Source: Phoma sp. XZ068
Taxonomy: Eukaryota > Ascomycota > Dothideomycetes > Pleosporales > Didymellaceae
Reading direction: 5' to 3'
Assembly (NCBI GenBank): GCA_004835665.1
Contig: RBKR01000009.1
Span: 1,240,001 to 1,304,000, forward strand
Length of the DNA: 64,000 nt
Notes under the pieces: model-generated
Seen by the model: only the letters and a program-made list of their open reading frames with translations
The model's database searches: none
Told to the model about the DNA's origin: nothing
Program-made: the position numbers and the translations under genes
Shown here: positions 50,086-60,973 of the stretch, in pieces
How positions within the stretch are numbered: the stretch's first letter is position 1
Layout: every line of letters begins with the position of its first letter

Positions 50086-52039
50086 CTAGTCGAAATGGAT
50101 GCGCCATAGTTCTCTATTAATGCCGGCCTGGAACGAGCTTCTTGTATGCAACATGGAGAAGTTGTCGTTCACAATTAGATCTCCCTCGTTCCACGAGTGC
50201 CAGTAACAGACTCTACGGTCATGCAACAATGTCTCTAACACATCGCAAACAGTACTATCACCGTTCTCTATTATTACCTCTGTCGGATCGAATCGTGTCT
50301 TTTCTTGTGGCCAACGCTCATGGTACTTCAGGCATGGTCGACCTGTAGAAGGATGCGTGGTAATGAGTGGCATATTGTCGATGATAGATTGATCAAACGA
50401 GGCGGTCTTAACCGACCAAGTCAAAGATTCGAGGTATTTCAATGGCTTGTTCTCCGGTAGATGGTCAAAGACAAGTTTTGAGCTCGAGAACAGTGTGTAT
50501 CCGGTGTTTTTTGGGCTTGGTGTGACAGCAGCAAAGTATTGGAAACGAGGAGGATTAGGCACCAGATACTCCTTTCCGTCATGTCGAATTTGCTTCTGAG
50601 TTTTGAACATCCCATCGAAATGGAATGGCATCCACTCCTGGCTCAAGACGTTGTTCAAGCCCTGGCCCTCAGCACCGCGATCCTTAACTTCGAGTACAAG
50701 ACCGAACTTCCATGGTGTAGGTACACCCAGCTCATACGACTTTGCGACATAAGCATCTCGATTCTTGGTATGTGCGAAACCCCTCAGGACAACAGGCGAG
50801 TTGTGTTCGGCCAACTGCCGTACCTTCTCGGCATCAATATCCTGAATGGCAAGAGACTTGGCACCCTCTGACGGTCGAATCATGATCCCGCAAGGGTACA
50901 TTGGCTCGAACGTTACTGAAGCAGAGCAACGCCATTGGTATAGCTGTGAACGTTCGCGAAAGTAACTCGGCCTGTCGCTCTCGTACACCAGCTCCATATT
51001 TGCGTCCTCCTCGAATACCTTGCGGTGTCCTGCCAGCACTGTTCCATCCATCAAAATTGCAACAGTGCTGTGCCACGGCGTAATAGCCTTTTGCATCGGT
51101 AAGACGTTGATCGAAATCTTGTCCTCGCCAGTGCCCGGATGGATGGAAAGTCGAATGTGATTAGGATAGTTCTCACGAACTGCCCGTGCGAATGCCTCTC
51201 CACGTCTCAGCATGCTCTTTGCAATAACCTCAACACCTCTCTTGAAAGCGCTCTTAGTACGCCCAGGTCCGATAGGATATGTGTCTGCTAGGTCCAATGA
51301 GAGGAATTTCAGGTATCCGCAATACGTCAAGCGCTTGTTCTCGTCACTTTTGACGTATGATTCGTTGGTAGATGAGTCCCAACTGAAGGTACCATAGCGT
51401 TGTATCAGTGCAAGGCGAATTAAGGATGCGGCAGACGCGTATGACATGTCGTCAGACTCTTCACGGAGAGATGAGATGGCAAGGAGATCTTTAAGTCGTG
51501 CAAACTCGATATGTGTGTAACCCTTCGTTTTGGTGATTTGTCGCAGAGCCTGACCATAGTTCCAGACCGCATGATCAGGTACACTTAACAAGTCTAGTCA
51601 TGTCAGAAAGAACATGTGAAGCGGTGGAAGCGAACAAACCATTGTAGACCAAGCCATCCGACACGATGGTCAGAATAGCGCCGGGGGGGTATACGTCGCT
51701 AATCGCAGCACACAGACCATTCAGGTGCGCCAAAGCTATATCTTCAGCCTTGTCCGGGAGCGTACCCAGAACCTTGACGCTGCTGTTCGGGCTCTTGAAG
51801 GGGAAAGCAGGCAAAACCATGCGAACCGTCTCGTTGTTCTTCACTGCCCGGTAGATGAGGCCAAGGAATTTGAGGGCTCCCTCATCACTACGGTCAAGGG
51901 CATCCTTTGGCAGAGGGGATTTGTAGCGCATGATAACATCGAGTATACGCTGCGATGTATCCATCGTATCCTCTTGAAGGTGACCTGAGATGCTGTCTTC
52001 AGCAATAGCAGGATTGCTCATTCCGAAGAGGAGCGGCAT
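50086..52039 (-). CDS. Isocyanide synthase fused to Fe(II)/2-oxoglutarate dioxygenase
   Basis: Protein of 635 residues from exons 52039-51640 and 51593-50086; splicing restores SDGLVYNDLLSVPDHAVWNYG. Residues about 28-350 form a Dit1/PvcA isocyanide synthase domain: GTLPDKAEDIALAHLNGL, YPPGA, the IVSDGLVYND motif, RLSIHPGTGEDKISINVLP and PWHSTVAI. Residues about 385-635 form a TauD/PvcB-like dioxygenase with the iron triad His458-x-Asp460 (HFDGMF) and His616 (MLHTR), plus a C-terminal Arg near 630 in RELWRIHF that would bind 2-oxoglutarate. PvcA enzymes turn the amine of tyrosine or tryptophan into an isonitrile using ribulose-5-phosphate, and PvcB-type enzymes then oxidise the side chain. 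Here both steps sit on one chain, as in fungal ICS-TauD proteins. The amino-acid substrate is unknown. It is divergent from an MFS gene and near an FAD monooxygenase. Confidence 0.93.
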
Positions 52040-52755
52040 TTTGGTAATCTTGTGTAAAATCGATGAATGAAATGGAACGAGCGATTAGACTTTCTGTAAA
52101 GACCCAACTTCGGTCTTGATGGGACTTCGCTGCTTATATCAGGGAGATAGTCTTATAAAACTCTGTTGAATGCTAACTGGTCCCCATCTTCAATTGCCGA
52201 TATGCGTTGAGCTCTGGATCGGGCTCGATGACCGTATGATGCAGTCTGCCCTGAAATCCTTCCTACAATCTTGTTCGTGACTGCACCAATCTTCGGCAAA
52301 AATCCTACGTGTTCCACTTGCCACAGTGAAGGGTCCAGCGGGTACTCCTTCCGAACTTGAGCGGCAAGACAATGGCTAATCCTGCCTTGTCTTTCACCGA
52401 GCACTTCATCAGGACCCGGGACGAGGATTCCCAGGCAACCTTCCTAATGGACACACACAACCGGTGCATGACGATCGTCCGGAGTATATTATGCTGTTTA
52501 TAATCCTTGTCCTTTCGGATTATCGACGGCGGTTTGGCCCAACAAGGGAAGGTCCAACTACGGTTCTGTTCCGCGTTCGCTTACCTTCGCGAACACATCT
52601 GGCAGTCGATAAGAAAACTCTGTAAAGACTTGGCCAAATCCTGCCTGTGAACCTCGACATTTAGTTCGGTTGTGTCGTGCCAATCGGATGACCCAAGTTG
52701 GGTTGATCGCCGAAATCTTTGGCTGAATGGTGGCGTGTGGTTTCCGACCACTTTG
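52040..52755. promoter_or_regulatory. Bidirectional promoter of isocyanide synthase and MFS transporter
   Basis: A 716-base gap between two divergent start codons. Facing the synthase there are TATA-like elements (GCTTATATCAG near 52131 and CTTATAAAAC near 52151, plus strand). Facing the MFS gene there is GTTTATAAT near 52497. I looked for the fungal copper-regulator site TGTGCTCA and found only a weak resemblance (CGAGCACT near 52398). No coding region. Confidence 0.6.
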
Positions 52756-54232
52756 ATGACCTTGTCACCAGTACTCAACGCCTCAGTTCCAGCAACGATA
52801 GTAGCTCAGAACCTGACATCTTCACAAGGCACATCTTCACAAGGCACATCTTCACAAGGCACATCTTCACAAGGCACATCTTCACAAGGCACATCTTCAC
52901 AAGCCACTTCACCGAACCTTCCAAGCAATATGGCTTCCAAGATTACAGCTTGGGTTCAAGTTGTCGCAGGGTTCTTTCTCATGTTTAACTCATGGTCAGT
53001 ATATGAAACTGGAGATGGTTGTAGTTAACACTATGTGAAGGGGACTGATCAACGCCTTCGGGGTCTTCCAAGAATACTACAGCTCGTTCCATCCACCACT
53101 TTCGACACCATCCTCGATATCATGGGTTGGATCTCTCCAGACCTTCCTATTGCTGGCTTGTGGCTCTGCAACAGGTTCCTTTGTTGATAGAGGCCATGCG
53201 CAACTCATGTCATTCAGCGGCTGCGCCCTTGTCACACTGGGCCTACTCTTTACATCTTTCAGTGGAGAGTTTACAGACGTGCACCGTCCGGTGTATTACC
53301 AGGTTCTGCTCTCGCAAGGCGTGCTCTCCGGCCTAGGCATGAGCCTGCTCCTCGTTCCTTCCACGGCAATCGTGCCAACCTATTTCACGCAGAACCGAGC
53401 TCTTGCTGTCGGTCTCGCCAATACTGGCGCATCGCTCGGTGGCGTTGTTTATCCAATCCTGACGCGCCGTCTGCTTGCCAATGTAGGATTCAGCTGGGCC
53501 ATGCGAGCCATAGCACTGGTCGTGTTGGTCACAACTGGAATCGGGGGATTGCTCGTTCGACAACGTTCTGAATTGACCCAGAACCCAGCTAAACGCACTC
53601 TCTATCAATTCAGCTGCCTTAAAGACTCTACATACGCTCTCTTCGTTGGAGGCGTCGTCTTTACGTTTGCAGGCATCTACATCCCATACTTCTACATCAG
53701 TGCTTGGGTACGCGACACTGCATTTCCGCTGCACGGCATGAGCGCGTATTATCTAATCAGCATCATGAATGCCGGTGGACTGGTTGGTCGAATTGTCCCC
53801 AACTTCGTCGCAGACAAGTTCGTCGCTGGTCCATTGCTCACTCAAGCACTAGCAGCAATTGCATGTGGCGCTCTAGCAGCAGGCTGGACATACATGAAAA
53901 CTTCTCTCAGTGGGCTGATCATTTGGGCTGTCGCATACGGCTTTGTCAGTGGGAGCGTGATCAGCCTCATTCCAGCCAGTGCAGCGATCCTAACTCAAGA
54001 CATGAGCAGACTCGGAGGAAGGATTGGGGTGGTATTTGCAGGCAATGCAATCGCGAGTTTGATTGGAAATCCAGTCGCTGGTGCTATACAACGAGACACT
54101 GGGTCTGGATGGAGAGGTCTTGGAAGTTACTGCGCAGTTTTCAACATCGTCGGTGGCTGTCTGCTGGGCGTATGTTGGACATTGAATGTCCATCGTAGGA
54201 ATAAGACGGCACAAGCCGATCGCGAGAAGTAG
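52756..54232 (+). CDS. MFS transporter, monocarboxylate/MCH-like group
   Basis: Protein of 476 residues from exons 52756-52994 and 53041-54232; splicing restores FNSWGLINAFGVFQEYY, the typical TM1-loop of fungal MCT-like permeases. About twelve hydrophobic spans follow, with the loop-region patterns YFTQNRALAVGLANTGASLGGVVYP and MNAGGLVGRIVPNFVADK seen in this group. The N-terminal tail carries five to six TSSQG repeats from a 15-bp tandem array. The ATG at 52756 is chosen because the open frame further upstream begins at GTG. An alternative start at the Met before ASKITAWVQVV would drop the repeats. Members of the group transport monocarboxylates or riboflavin, and in clusters they often act as efflux pumps. 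The head-to-head position suggests export of the isocyanide product; this is inferred. Confidence 0.87.
52816..52905 (+). repeat. Six 15-bp tandem repeats in the MFS N-terminus
   Basis: Unit ACATCTTCACAAGGC is repeated exactly five times (52816-52890), then once with a single change (52891-52905). Each unit encodes TSSQG in the MFS frame, so copy changes would alter the tail by five residues without a frameshift. Confidence 0.95.
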
Positions 54233-55112
54233 ATCTGAAGTAATAGGACCGAATTGATTGAATGAGAGAATGGCTCTGACAGTGGTGGCGTGGGGCATGT
54301 GGATCAAGCTGTGATGGACAGGACCGTAGTCGCGGTAGTTGTCGTTCGTCGTGTTCGCCGGCCGCGCAGAGCGCAAACTGCTTCCATTTCGCAGATCTCG
54401 GCACTCGAGACGAACAAAAGTTTTCGCTCGATCCTCCTCATAGATGGTGCAATCTAAGATCAACCCATGCACCTCGGCCCGAACCGGTGACTTGCACGCT
54501 TTCGTCATGGCACATGGCCATCTCCGCAATGGGGAAGTACTACCGATGATTTAATCTCTCGTATCGTATCGGCTTCGCTCGATAAACCAAGCTAATCGAT
54601 GCAAAGCATTCACACATCCTTCCGCATTCCAGATGCCGACCATTTGCCGATGAATCACGACGCCCGCCAAGACTATGCTTCCGACCTACCTTTTGTGGCC
54701 TGAAAATGCACATGGATTCTGATGTAACCTACTCTTCTCGGGCAGCTGATAGGCGTTCGCGTTTTGGTTTCGGCGTGGTGCGAACACATCCTCGCCATCG
54801 ATCGGGTTGTATCGCACCCAGATCCCCAACGGAGTAGGTGGTAACCTGACTGACTCGAGCCCTTGAACGCGAAGCGTGAGCGACATGCCATGGGTGCAGA
54901 TTTGGTAAGCTGCGGAAATGCTCCGTGATAAGACCAGGGAGCTTTGGCGCCTACGACATTCACCTTCAATTGCGTAAGGTCCCAAAATTGTAGAGGACAA
55001 GGTCAGGCGTAGGGATGTATCATGTGTACTGCTTCGCCCTCGACAAGACGTGTATAATTTAGAGTTGTTGAAGCAGCTTTTAGGAACATCCTTCACTCAC
55101 TTACGACTGAGC
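54233..55112. other. Intergenic between MFS and FAD monooxygenase
   Basis: An 880-base gap holding the MFS 3' region and the monooxygenase promoter. Minus-strand open frames at 54673-55096 have no recognisable content. Confidence 0.5.
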
Positions 55113-57087
55113 ATGGCGATACCAGAGAACTTCAGCAACGGCGTTCATGCCGATCAGAGTCGAACAGAGGAAAGTAAACCAATCGACAAGGTTGACTTGG
55201 TAATCATCGGAGGTGAGCACCCCATCTAAGTTGGTTGGACATTTCCCGCTGCGACAATGACACATTTTCGCATTGATCAAGCGTGAACTGCCATTGACAT
55301 GGTCACTGGCTAATGCTTTGAAAGCCGGTCCAACAGGTCTTTTATCTGCACTACTTGCTCGGCAACTCGGCCTCGCTGTTTGTCTTCTCGATGCAAAGCA
55401 AGGTCCGCTGGAGGTAGGTGGCGCTGATGCCATCACCGCTCGAACACAACAATATCTGGAAGTAGCCAGCAATGCCGAGGACAATAGGAAGGATGCGGGA
55501 ATCCTCACCGAACTCCTCAACCGCGGCGTGAAATGCAACAGTAAGGTTGACTGGACACTGGCGCTATCGAAACAGGTCACTGAATGGCTCAATAGCAAGT
55601 ACCACCTACGCAGACGGAGAGTTCACGAGCCGGCAGAGCAAGTGGTGGAACGGTATCTCCCATACCTTCTACAATAATCTCCTCATGATCGGTCAGCCAT
55701 ATATTGAACGCCACTTTGCTGCACACATTGACGTCCCGATTCACTACGACGAGCCAGCTCTCTCGTTCTCACACTCCATATCCCCACTGGGTGTGACTGT
55801 GCAGACAGCGAAGCGCACAGTGCAAGCAACGTATTGTTTGGCAGCCGACGGCGCCCGCAGCTTCATGAGGAAAGAGCTGAATATTGGCTGGGAGGGCACA
55901 AAGCCAAACATGGTGTGGGCAGTCTTGGATTGTTGGATCGACACCACGTTCCCTGTGACCAGAGAAATCGTGACACTCCAAGTAGACGGCGAGTCGAGAA
56001 TGGCCTGGATACCGCGGTAAGTCTCGCGTTTCGTGTTCGGCGCAGGCTGAGCTAATCCATCGCAGTGAACGCGGGATGCAGCGCTTCTACGTCCTGCTCG
56101 ACGGAGAAATCACACAGGAGAAGACCGAGGCGTCGATACGCCGACATATGGCACCACACAGCGTTGAATTCACGCATGTTGAGTGGTTCAGCAAGTTTGA
56201 AAGTAAGCCTTCCTTCCATCCAAGAGCAACTCGTGTCGGCCACCCCCTACAGACTCAACGCAGCTAACGCCCTCTCAGTCAAAGAACGCGTGGCATCGAC
56301 CTTCCTCCACCCCTCCCCCGCAGGCCCCTTTATCCTCGCCGGCGACGCAGCACACGTACACTCGGTCAACGGCGGACAAGGCATGAACACCGGCCTCTCA
56401 GACGCCTTCAGTCTCATCTGGCGCCTGTACTTTGCACTGAGGCTTCCCTCCCTACCAGGCACGACGGCAGCATCGCTGCTCTCCAGCTACGACACCGAGC
56501 GCCGCACCACAGCCAAGGGCGTCATCGATGTAGCAGCCCAGCTGGTGCGCAGTACCATGGCCGATGCAAAGGGGTACGTTGAGCTGATTGAGAAGAACGC
56601 CGGGTTTATCACGGGCATGGGCGTGCAGTACGCTGGTCTGGAGTCTCCGCTTGTGAGGGAGAGCGAGCACCGCGTTTGGAAGGCTGGGTTTCGCGCGCCG
56701 GACCTGTGGCTCAGCGATGCAGCTGGGGATTCGGTGCGGTTGTATCAGAAGCTCGTGTACGGCCGGTATATCCTCTTGCTTGCTGGGGCGATGGAAAGGC
56801 AGGTGCAGACTCAGAAACCCGAATTCTTGACGGTGTTGCGGTTGGCTGGGCTGAAAGCTAGGGGCGTGGGCGTCGAGAGGCTGAGTGAGAATGCGAGTGA
56901 AGAGAGCCACCCGGACGCGTTTGGCTGCTCGTGGGTCACCAAGGGAGAGGAGTACGCTGTGCTTGTTCGGCCGGATTGCTACGTAGAGTTTGTTGGGGGT
57001 GTGGATGACGTCTTCGAGTACCTGGATGTACGGTTGCCCGGCCTTGTTCATGCCAGCCGCGGCGTCACCACAGAGACATCATCTTAG
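55113..57087 (+). CDS. FAD monooxygenase, phenol 2-hydroxylase type
   Basis: Protein of 565 residues from five exons: 55113-55212, 55325-55540, 55596-56016, 56066-56202 and 56264-57087. The first junction creates the FAD motif VIIGAGPTGLLSALLA (near residues 30-45). Next come the DG motif LAADGARSFMRK and the second FAD motif GPFILAGDAAHVHSVNGGQGMNTGL, whose GDAAH and GQGMN elements are typical of class A flavoprotein hydroxylases. The C-terminal part (from about residue 410) resembles the thioredoxin-like dimerisation domain of phenol hydroxylases, ending near DVFEYLDVRLPGL. Such enzymes use NADPH and oxygen to add a hydroxyl ortho to a phenol. It sits 0.9 kb after the MFS gene and is read the same way. 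A phenolic isonitrile would be a logical substrate, but this is inference; it could also act on unrelated aromatics. Confidence 0.88.
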
Positions 57088-57157
57088 AATAGAGTATGAA
57101 AGTGGAAAAGAACATGTATAATCAGCATTGAGCTTGCCCTGTGCTCTTGAAAAGCTT

Positions 57158-60100
57158 CTACCGCGCACTACGAACCCAACCTACAACACCAACGCTGTAC
57201 CCAACAAGACCACCCACGCGTTCTCTTTCTCTCTTCGACTCGTCTTGCCACTTGCGCAACTGGCCCACGAGCGCCTCGTCGCGGACGACGACATCACCGT
57301 GGAGACGCAGGAACACGCTCATCCACGCCTGCACCAACTCGTAGTCTCTCCGCTCTTGGAGGCGAGCCGTCAGCGTAGAGATGAACGTGCGCAGCTCGGT
57401 GTACGGCTCCGTGGTATCCAGGGTCCTGATTGCGATATCCGCAGCACTGGGCGGCAGGCTAGAAAGATACTCGAGCAGCTTGGTGTGCTCGCCCGTCTGC
57501 TCCGCTTGGGCGAGGAGGCGCGTGAACTCGGACGTCGAAGTTGCGGCGGACGAGCGAGATGCCATGGCGCTACTGCTGATTCTGCTCCCTGCGTCACCAT
57601 CATCGAGCGGCTTCAGCGCATCATTCTTGTCGCCCACAGCGGGCAGGAAGAACGGCGCGTGCTCAGGCGCCTTGGGCGCTTCTTTGGGCTTGTTCCTCGC
57701 GCGGATGACGTCCAGGTGCAGCAGTGTCTGCCACCTGCTCTTCGGCACCAGACTCAGCGTCGTAATCTTCTCGCTCAGCTGGTCCATGACCGGCACACTG
57801 GTCTCGTCGACGTCCTCTTCCTCGCCGTCCTCCTCTGCCAGCGCAACGATATTCTCGCCGCCCTCGCCAGACGCGGTCGGTGCCGAGACAGAAGCAACGT
57901 CCGTCTCGGAAATCTGTCGCGTAGGGACGTGGGTGAAGAGCGTGCGGTTCGTCCAGATGTGCACGCCCACTTCACCTTCGAGACCGGTGGCCAGGAAGTC
58001 GCCAGCGGGCGAAAAGGCGACGGTGTTGATGGGTTTCGGCAGGCGCATGGCGTCAATCAGGTGCCCTGTGGGGAGATCCCAGACACGAACTGTGCTGTCC
58101 GAGGATGCGGAGATGATCCAGCGTCCGTCGCTAGAGAAGGTGTAGTCGATGGTTGTGATGGGGGTGGAGGTGCGCGTGGCCCAGAGTTCTCGGATGAGTT
58201 TGCGGGTGGTGATGTCGAGGATGCGGAGCGAGCCGTCGTCGCAGGAGAGGGCGATGAGGTCGGAGTTGGGGTGGTAGCGGAGGGAGAGGATTTTGACCAT
58301 CGGGTACCAGTCGATTTCGTGGAGGAGGGCGCCGGTGGTGAAGTTCCAGAATTTGATCTTGCCGTCGTCGGAGCAGGAGATGACGGTCCGGTTGAGGCCA
58401 TCGATGGCAAGGCCAGTCACAGCTCCCTTGTGCTTGCCCTCGCCCTTTGCGAATGTTCGTGGAGCGTCGTCGGTTTCGAAACCGGTGGATTCTTCCAGCT
58501 GCAGCTGGTGCAGCTTGTACTTTTTTGCTTCGGCTGGCGTGAGGCGGGCAGGGAAGCGACGTCGGTGTTGTCCAGACTGCAAGTTGTACATGTCAATGGA
58601 GCCTCCAGCAGAACCGATCAGGGCGAAAGTGCCGCAAGGTGAGATGGCAACACTCTTGACTTCAGTGCCGTCACCCGTGTCGAAAGCCCATCTGCCTGCC
58701 CTCTTGCGGCCCCAGAACCAGGTCCTTGCCGTCTTGTCTCCGTGTCCGGTGACGATGCTTTCCCAGCCAGTCATGTTGACCTCGGTGGCCTTTTTGGAGT
58801 CGCCCTTGACCTTGGACGAGTTGTTCCAGATCCCGGCAACGCCAGGCATGGTGCCCATGCCACCGTCGCGGTTGAGCGAGCATGCCATGCAGGTGATTGC
58901 GGGTGCCTTGAGATCCTCCATCTTGACGTGGTGTTTGGAGGTATCGGAGCTGCCGTGGAGCAGACCCATCTTCTTGGCCTTTTTCTGAATGGCACCCTGG
59001 CTGAGCTCGGTGCTCTGGCCATCTCGTCGCAGACTCCAGCCCCAGAGACTGCGGTCCTTGCTTGCGCTGAGCAGCCACTTGCCGGTGTCGTCGGAGCCGT
59101 CCGAGTTGGAGGGCAGGAAGCGCAGGGTCGAGACAGGCGCAGCGTGTCCTCCACGCTGGTGCAGGATTCGCGGGACAGGAGAAAAGGGCGTCTCGTCGAA
59201 GATCCAGCTCTTGAGGGTGTTGTCGAGGCCACTGGATACGATGACTGCCTGACCAGCCAGGAACTCGATCTTGCTGACGCCGCCGCCGACACCGCCGCTT
59301 GCGGAGGGAGGCGGGGCGTGAGCTCCACGGAGGGTGCCCATCTTGCGGCCGCCCTTGTTCAGGTCCCAGAAGGTAATGTCGCCGCTCTCGTGGCTGGCTG
59401 TTGCCATGACGCCGTCGGCGCGGCCATCTTCGCCGGCACCGAGTCCGTCGGTCCGGAAGGAGATGGAGGTGACTGCGGCCTGTTGCGAGCCTCCGGTGTT
59501 CAGTCGCAGGGCCTCCTTGTCGGCGCGAATGTCGTGGATGGCGACGGGGCCGGACTCGTATGCAATGGCGAGCAGCGACAGGGCGGGCGTGGGCTGCAGG
59601 GCGGTGACGGCGCCAAAGTCGGCGGCGGGTGGCAGCAGGGTGTAGAGCAGCTTGCCGGTGCTGACGTTCCAGATCTCGACGGAGCCGTCCTGGCGGCCGA
59701 CGAAGATCTTGTTGAGGTAGGTGGGCATGTTGGTGATGCAGCCCGACAGCGGGCTCGAGGAGGCGCCCTGCAGGGTGGTGTAGTGCTCCAGCGTGGCCGT
59801 CTTCCAGACGTCGACCCTGGAGGCTCCGCAGGCGACAATCCACTCGCCCATGACGACCAGGCGGGTGATGGTCTCGATGCCGCCCCGCGGCAGCTCCAGC
59901 TCGGCGACCTTCTTTCCGCGCTGGAAGACCCAGACGCCGCGCACGGCACTGCGGCCGGCGGCGCCCCATGCGGCGAAGACGAGCTTCTTCCATGCCAGCG
60001 TGGCGGTGATGTCCTCGGGGGTCTGCGGGCGGGTGAGGAAGACGAGGTGCAGGCCGCGCTTGAGGTCGTACGTCTGCAGCGAGCGGCCGACCGAGGTGGT

Positions 60101-60345
60101 GATCTGGAACGACGTCTTGCCGAGCGGGAGCGACGTGAAGGGGACGGCGGTGGGGGAGACGAGTCCGACGGTCTGGCTGGGTCAGCGGCGCAGTCAGGGC
60201 ATGTGCAGTGCAAGCAGCTCACGCGGAAGGGCGCAAAGAGTTTGGACTGGCGCACGGCGGCGCTCTCTGCGCGGTCGGGCTGCACTTTCTGGCGCTTCAG
60301 GAGCGGTCCAGCAGCTGCTGCGTGGGGTGCATTGGGGCCCGCCAT
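57158..60345 (-). CDS. UTP21: U3 snoRNP / SSU processome WD-repeat protein UTP21
   Basis: Protein of 1,045 residues from exons 60345-60223 and 60172-57158; the splice gives KLFAPFRTVGLVSPTAVPF. The long body consists of two WD40 propellers (blades such as KIFVGRQDGSVEIWNVSTG, SASKDRSLWGWSL and SASSDSTVRVWDLPTG). The C-terminal Utp21 domain (about residues 800-1045) includes SRWQTLLHLDVIRARNKP and APFFLPAVG. The protein works in the nucleolus in the UTP-B module that processes 18S pre-rRNA. The DNA is very GC-rich and creates long antisense open frames that are not genes. It is convergent with the FAD monooxygenase, only 70 bases apart, which marks the right edge of the isocyanide cluster. The call is firm. 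Confidence 0.95.
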
Positions 60346-60973
60346 GGTCAGCAGTCGGTGGAAGGGCGTGGTGTGCTAGGCTGGGCGGGTGCTGCGATGC
60401 GCGAGCTCTGCCAAAAAAAAGTTCGACGGCTGATTAGATTAGATTAGATCAGCTCAGCCAGGCGGCCCCACCTGCAGATCGCCGCAAGGGTCCACGGCGG
60501 GCGGGCGAGGGCGTGGCAGCGGTGGGCCTATGGACCGACTCGAGTGGGCCTATGGACCGACTCGAGTGGACATGGGCGGCAATGCTTCGCGATGCTTGAC
60601 GGGCGGCACGCGCTCCTGCGTGCGTGCCGGTCGCAGCGACGGCGAGAAGCGGTGCCCATCGCCGTGCGCTCGCTCGTGTGCAACGGTCCACAGGCCCAAT
60701 GGCAGCGTGCCTCGCGCTGCGCTACAGGCTGCGGCGTGCCATGTGCCGCGTCGACGCCCAAATGGCCCCGATGGCCGTGGCCCCGGCGTGCACGCTGCGA
60801 AGGGAGGCGGCCGAGACGTCATGGGCTGAGGACGCGCTCGCCTGGCATATCAGCAGCGTCGCCGGGCTGCGTTGTTTGTGACTGTGTTCTGACTGTGTTC
60901 TGACTGCCCGTCCCAGCGACCGCCCGCCGCCCGCCGCCCGCGAGGCCAGCCGCGCCGCAGCCTCACGCCCAGC
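60346..60973. promoter_or_regulatory. Divergent promoter of UTP21 and VIP1
   Basis: A 628-base GC-rich gap between divergent starts. It contains a GATTA repeat run (near 60433-60450), a perfect 22-bp direct repeat (60524-60567), and an 11-bp repeat TGACTGTGTTC near 60880-60901. No coding sequence is supported. Confidence 0.55.
60524..60567. repeat. Perfect 22-bp tandem direct repeat
   Basis: Two identical adjacent units (60524-60545 and 60546-60567) beginning GGGCCTATGGACC and containing CGACTCGAGT, in the UTP21/VIP1 shared promoter. Confidence 0.9.

Noticed and set aside
52390..52405. CGAGCACT as a copper-regulator site
   Set aside because: Two mismatches to the reverse complement of TGTGCTCA; such matches are common by chance.
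52816..52905. Regular repeats that might suggest a CRISPR-like array
   Set aside because: There are no spacers; it is a direct tandem coding repeat in a eukaryotic gene.
57128..58642. 504-residue open frame antisense to UTP21
   Set aside because: It is a GC-driven mirror of a clearly conserved WD40 gene and has no protein-like pattern.
58671..60379. Further long frames (440 and 545 residues) overlapping UTP21
   Set aside because: Same cause: low stop-codon density in GC-rich coding DNA. The UTP21 frame explains the region.
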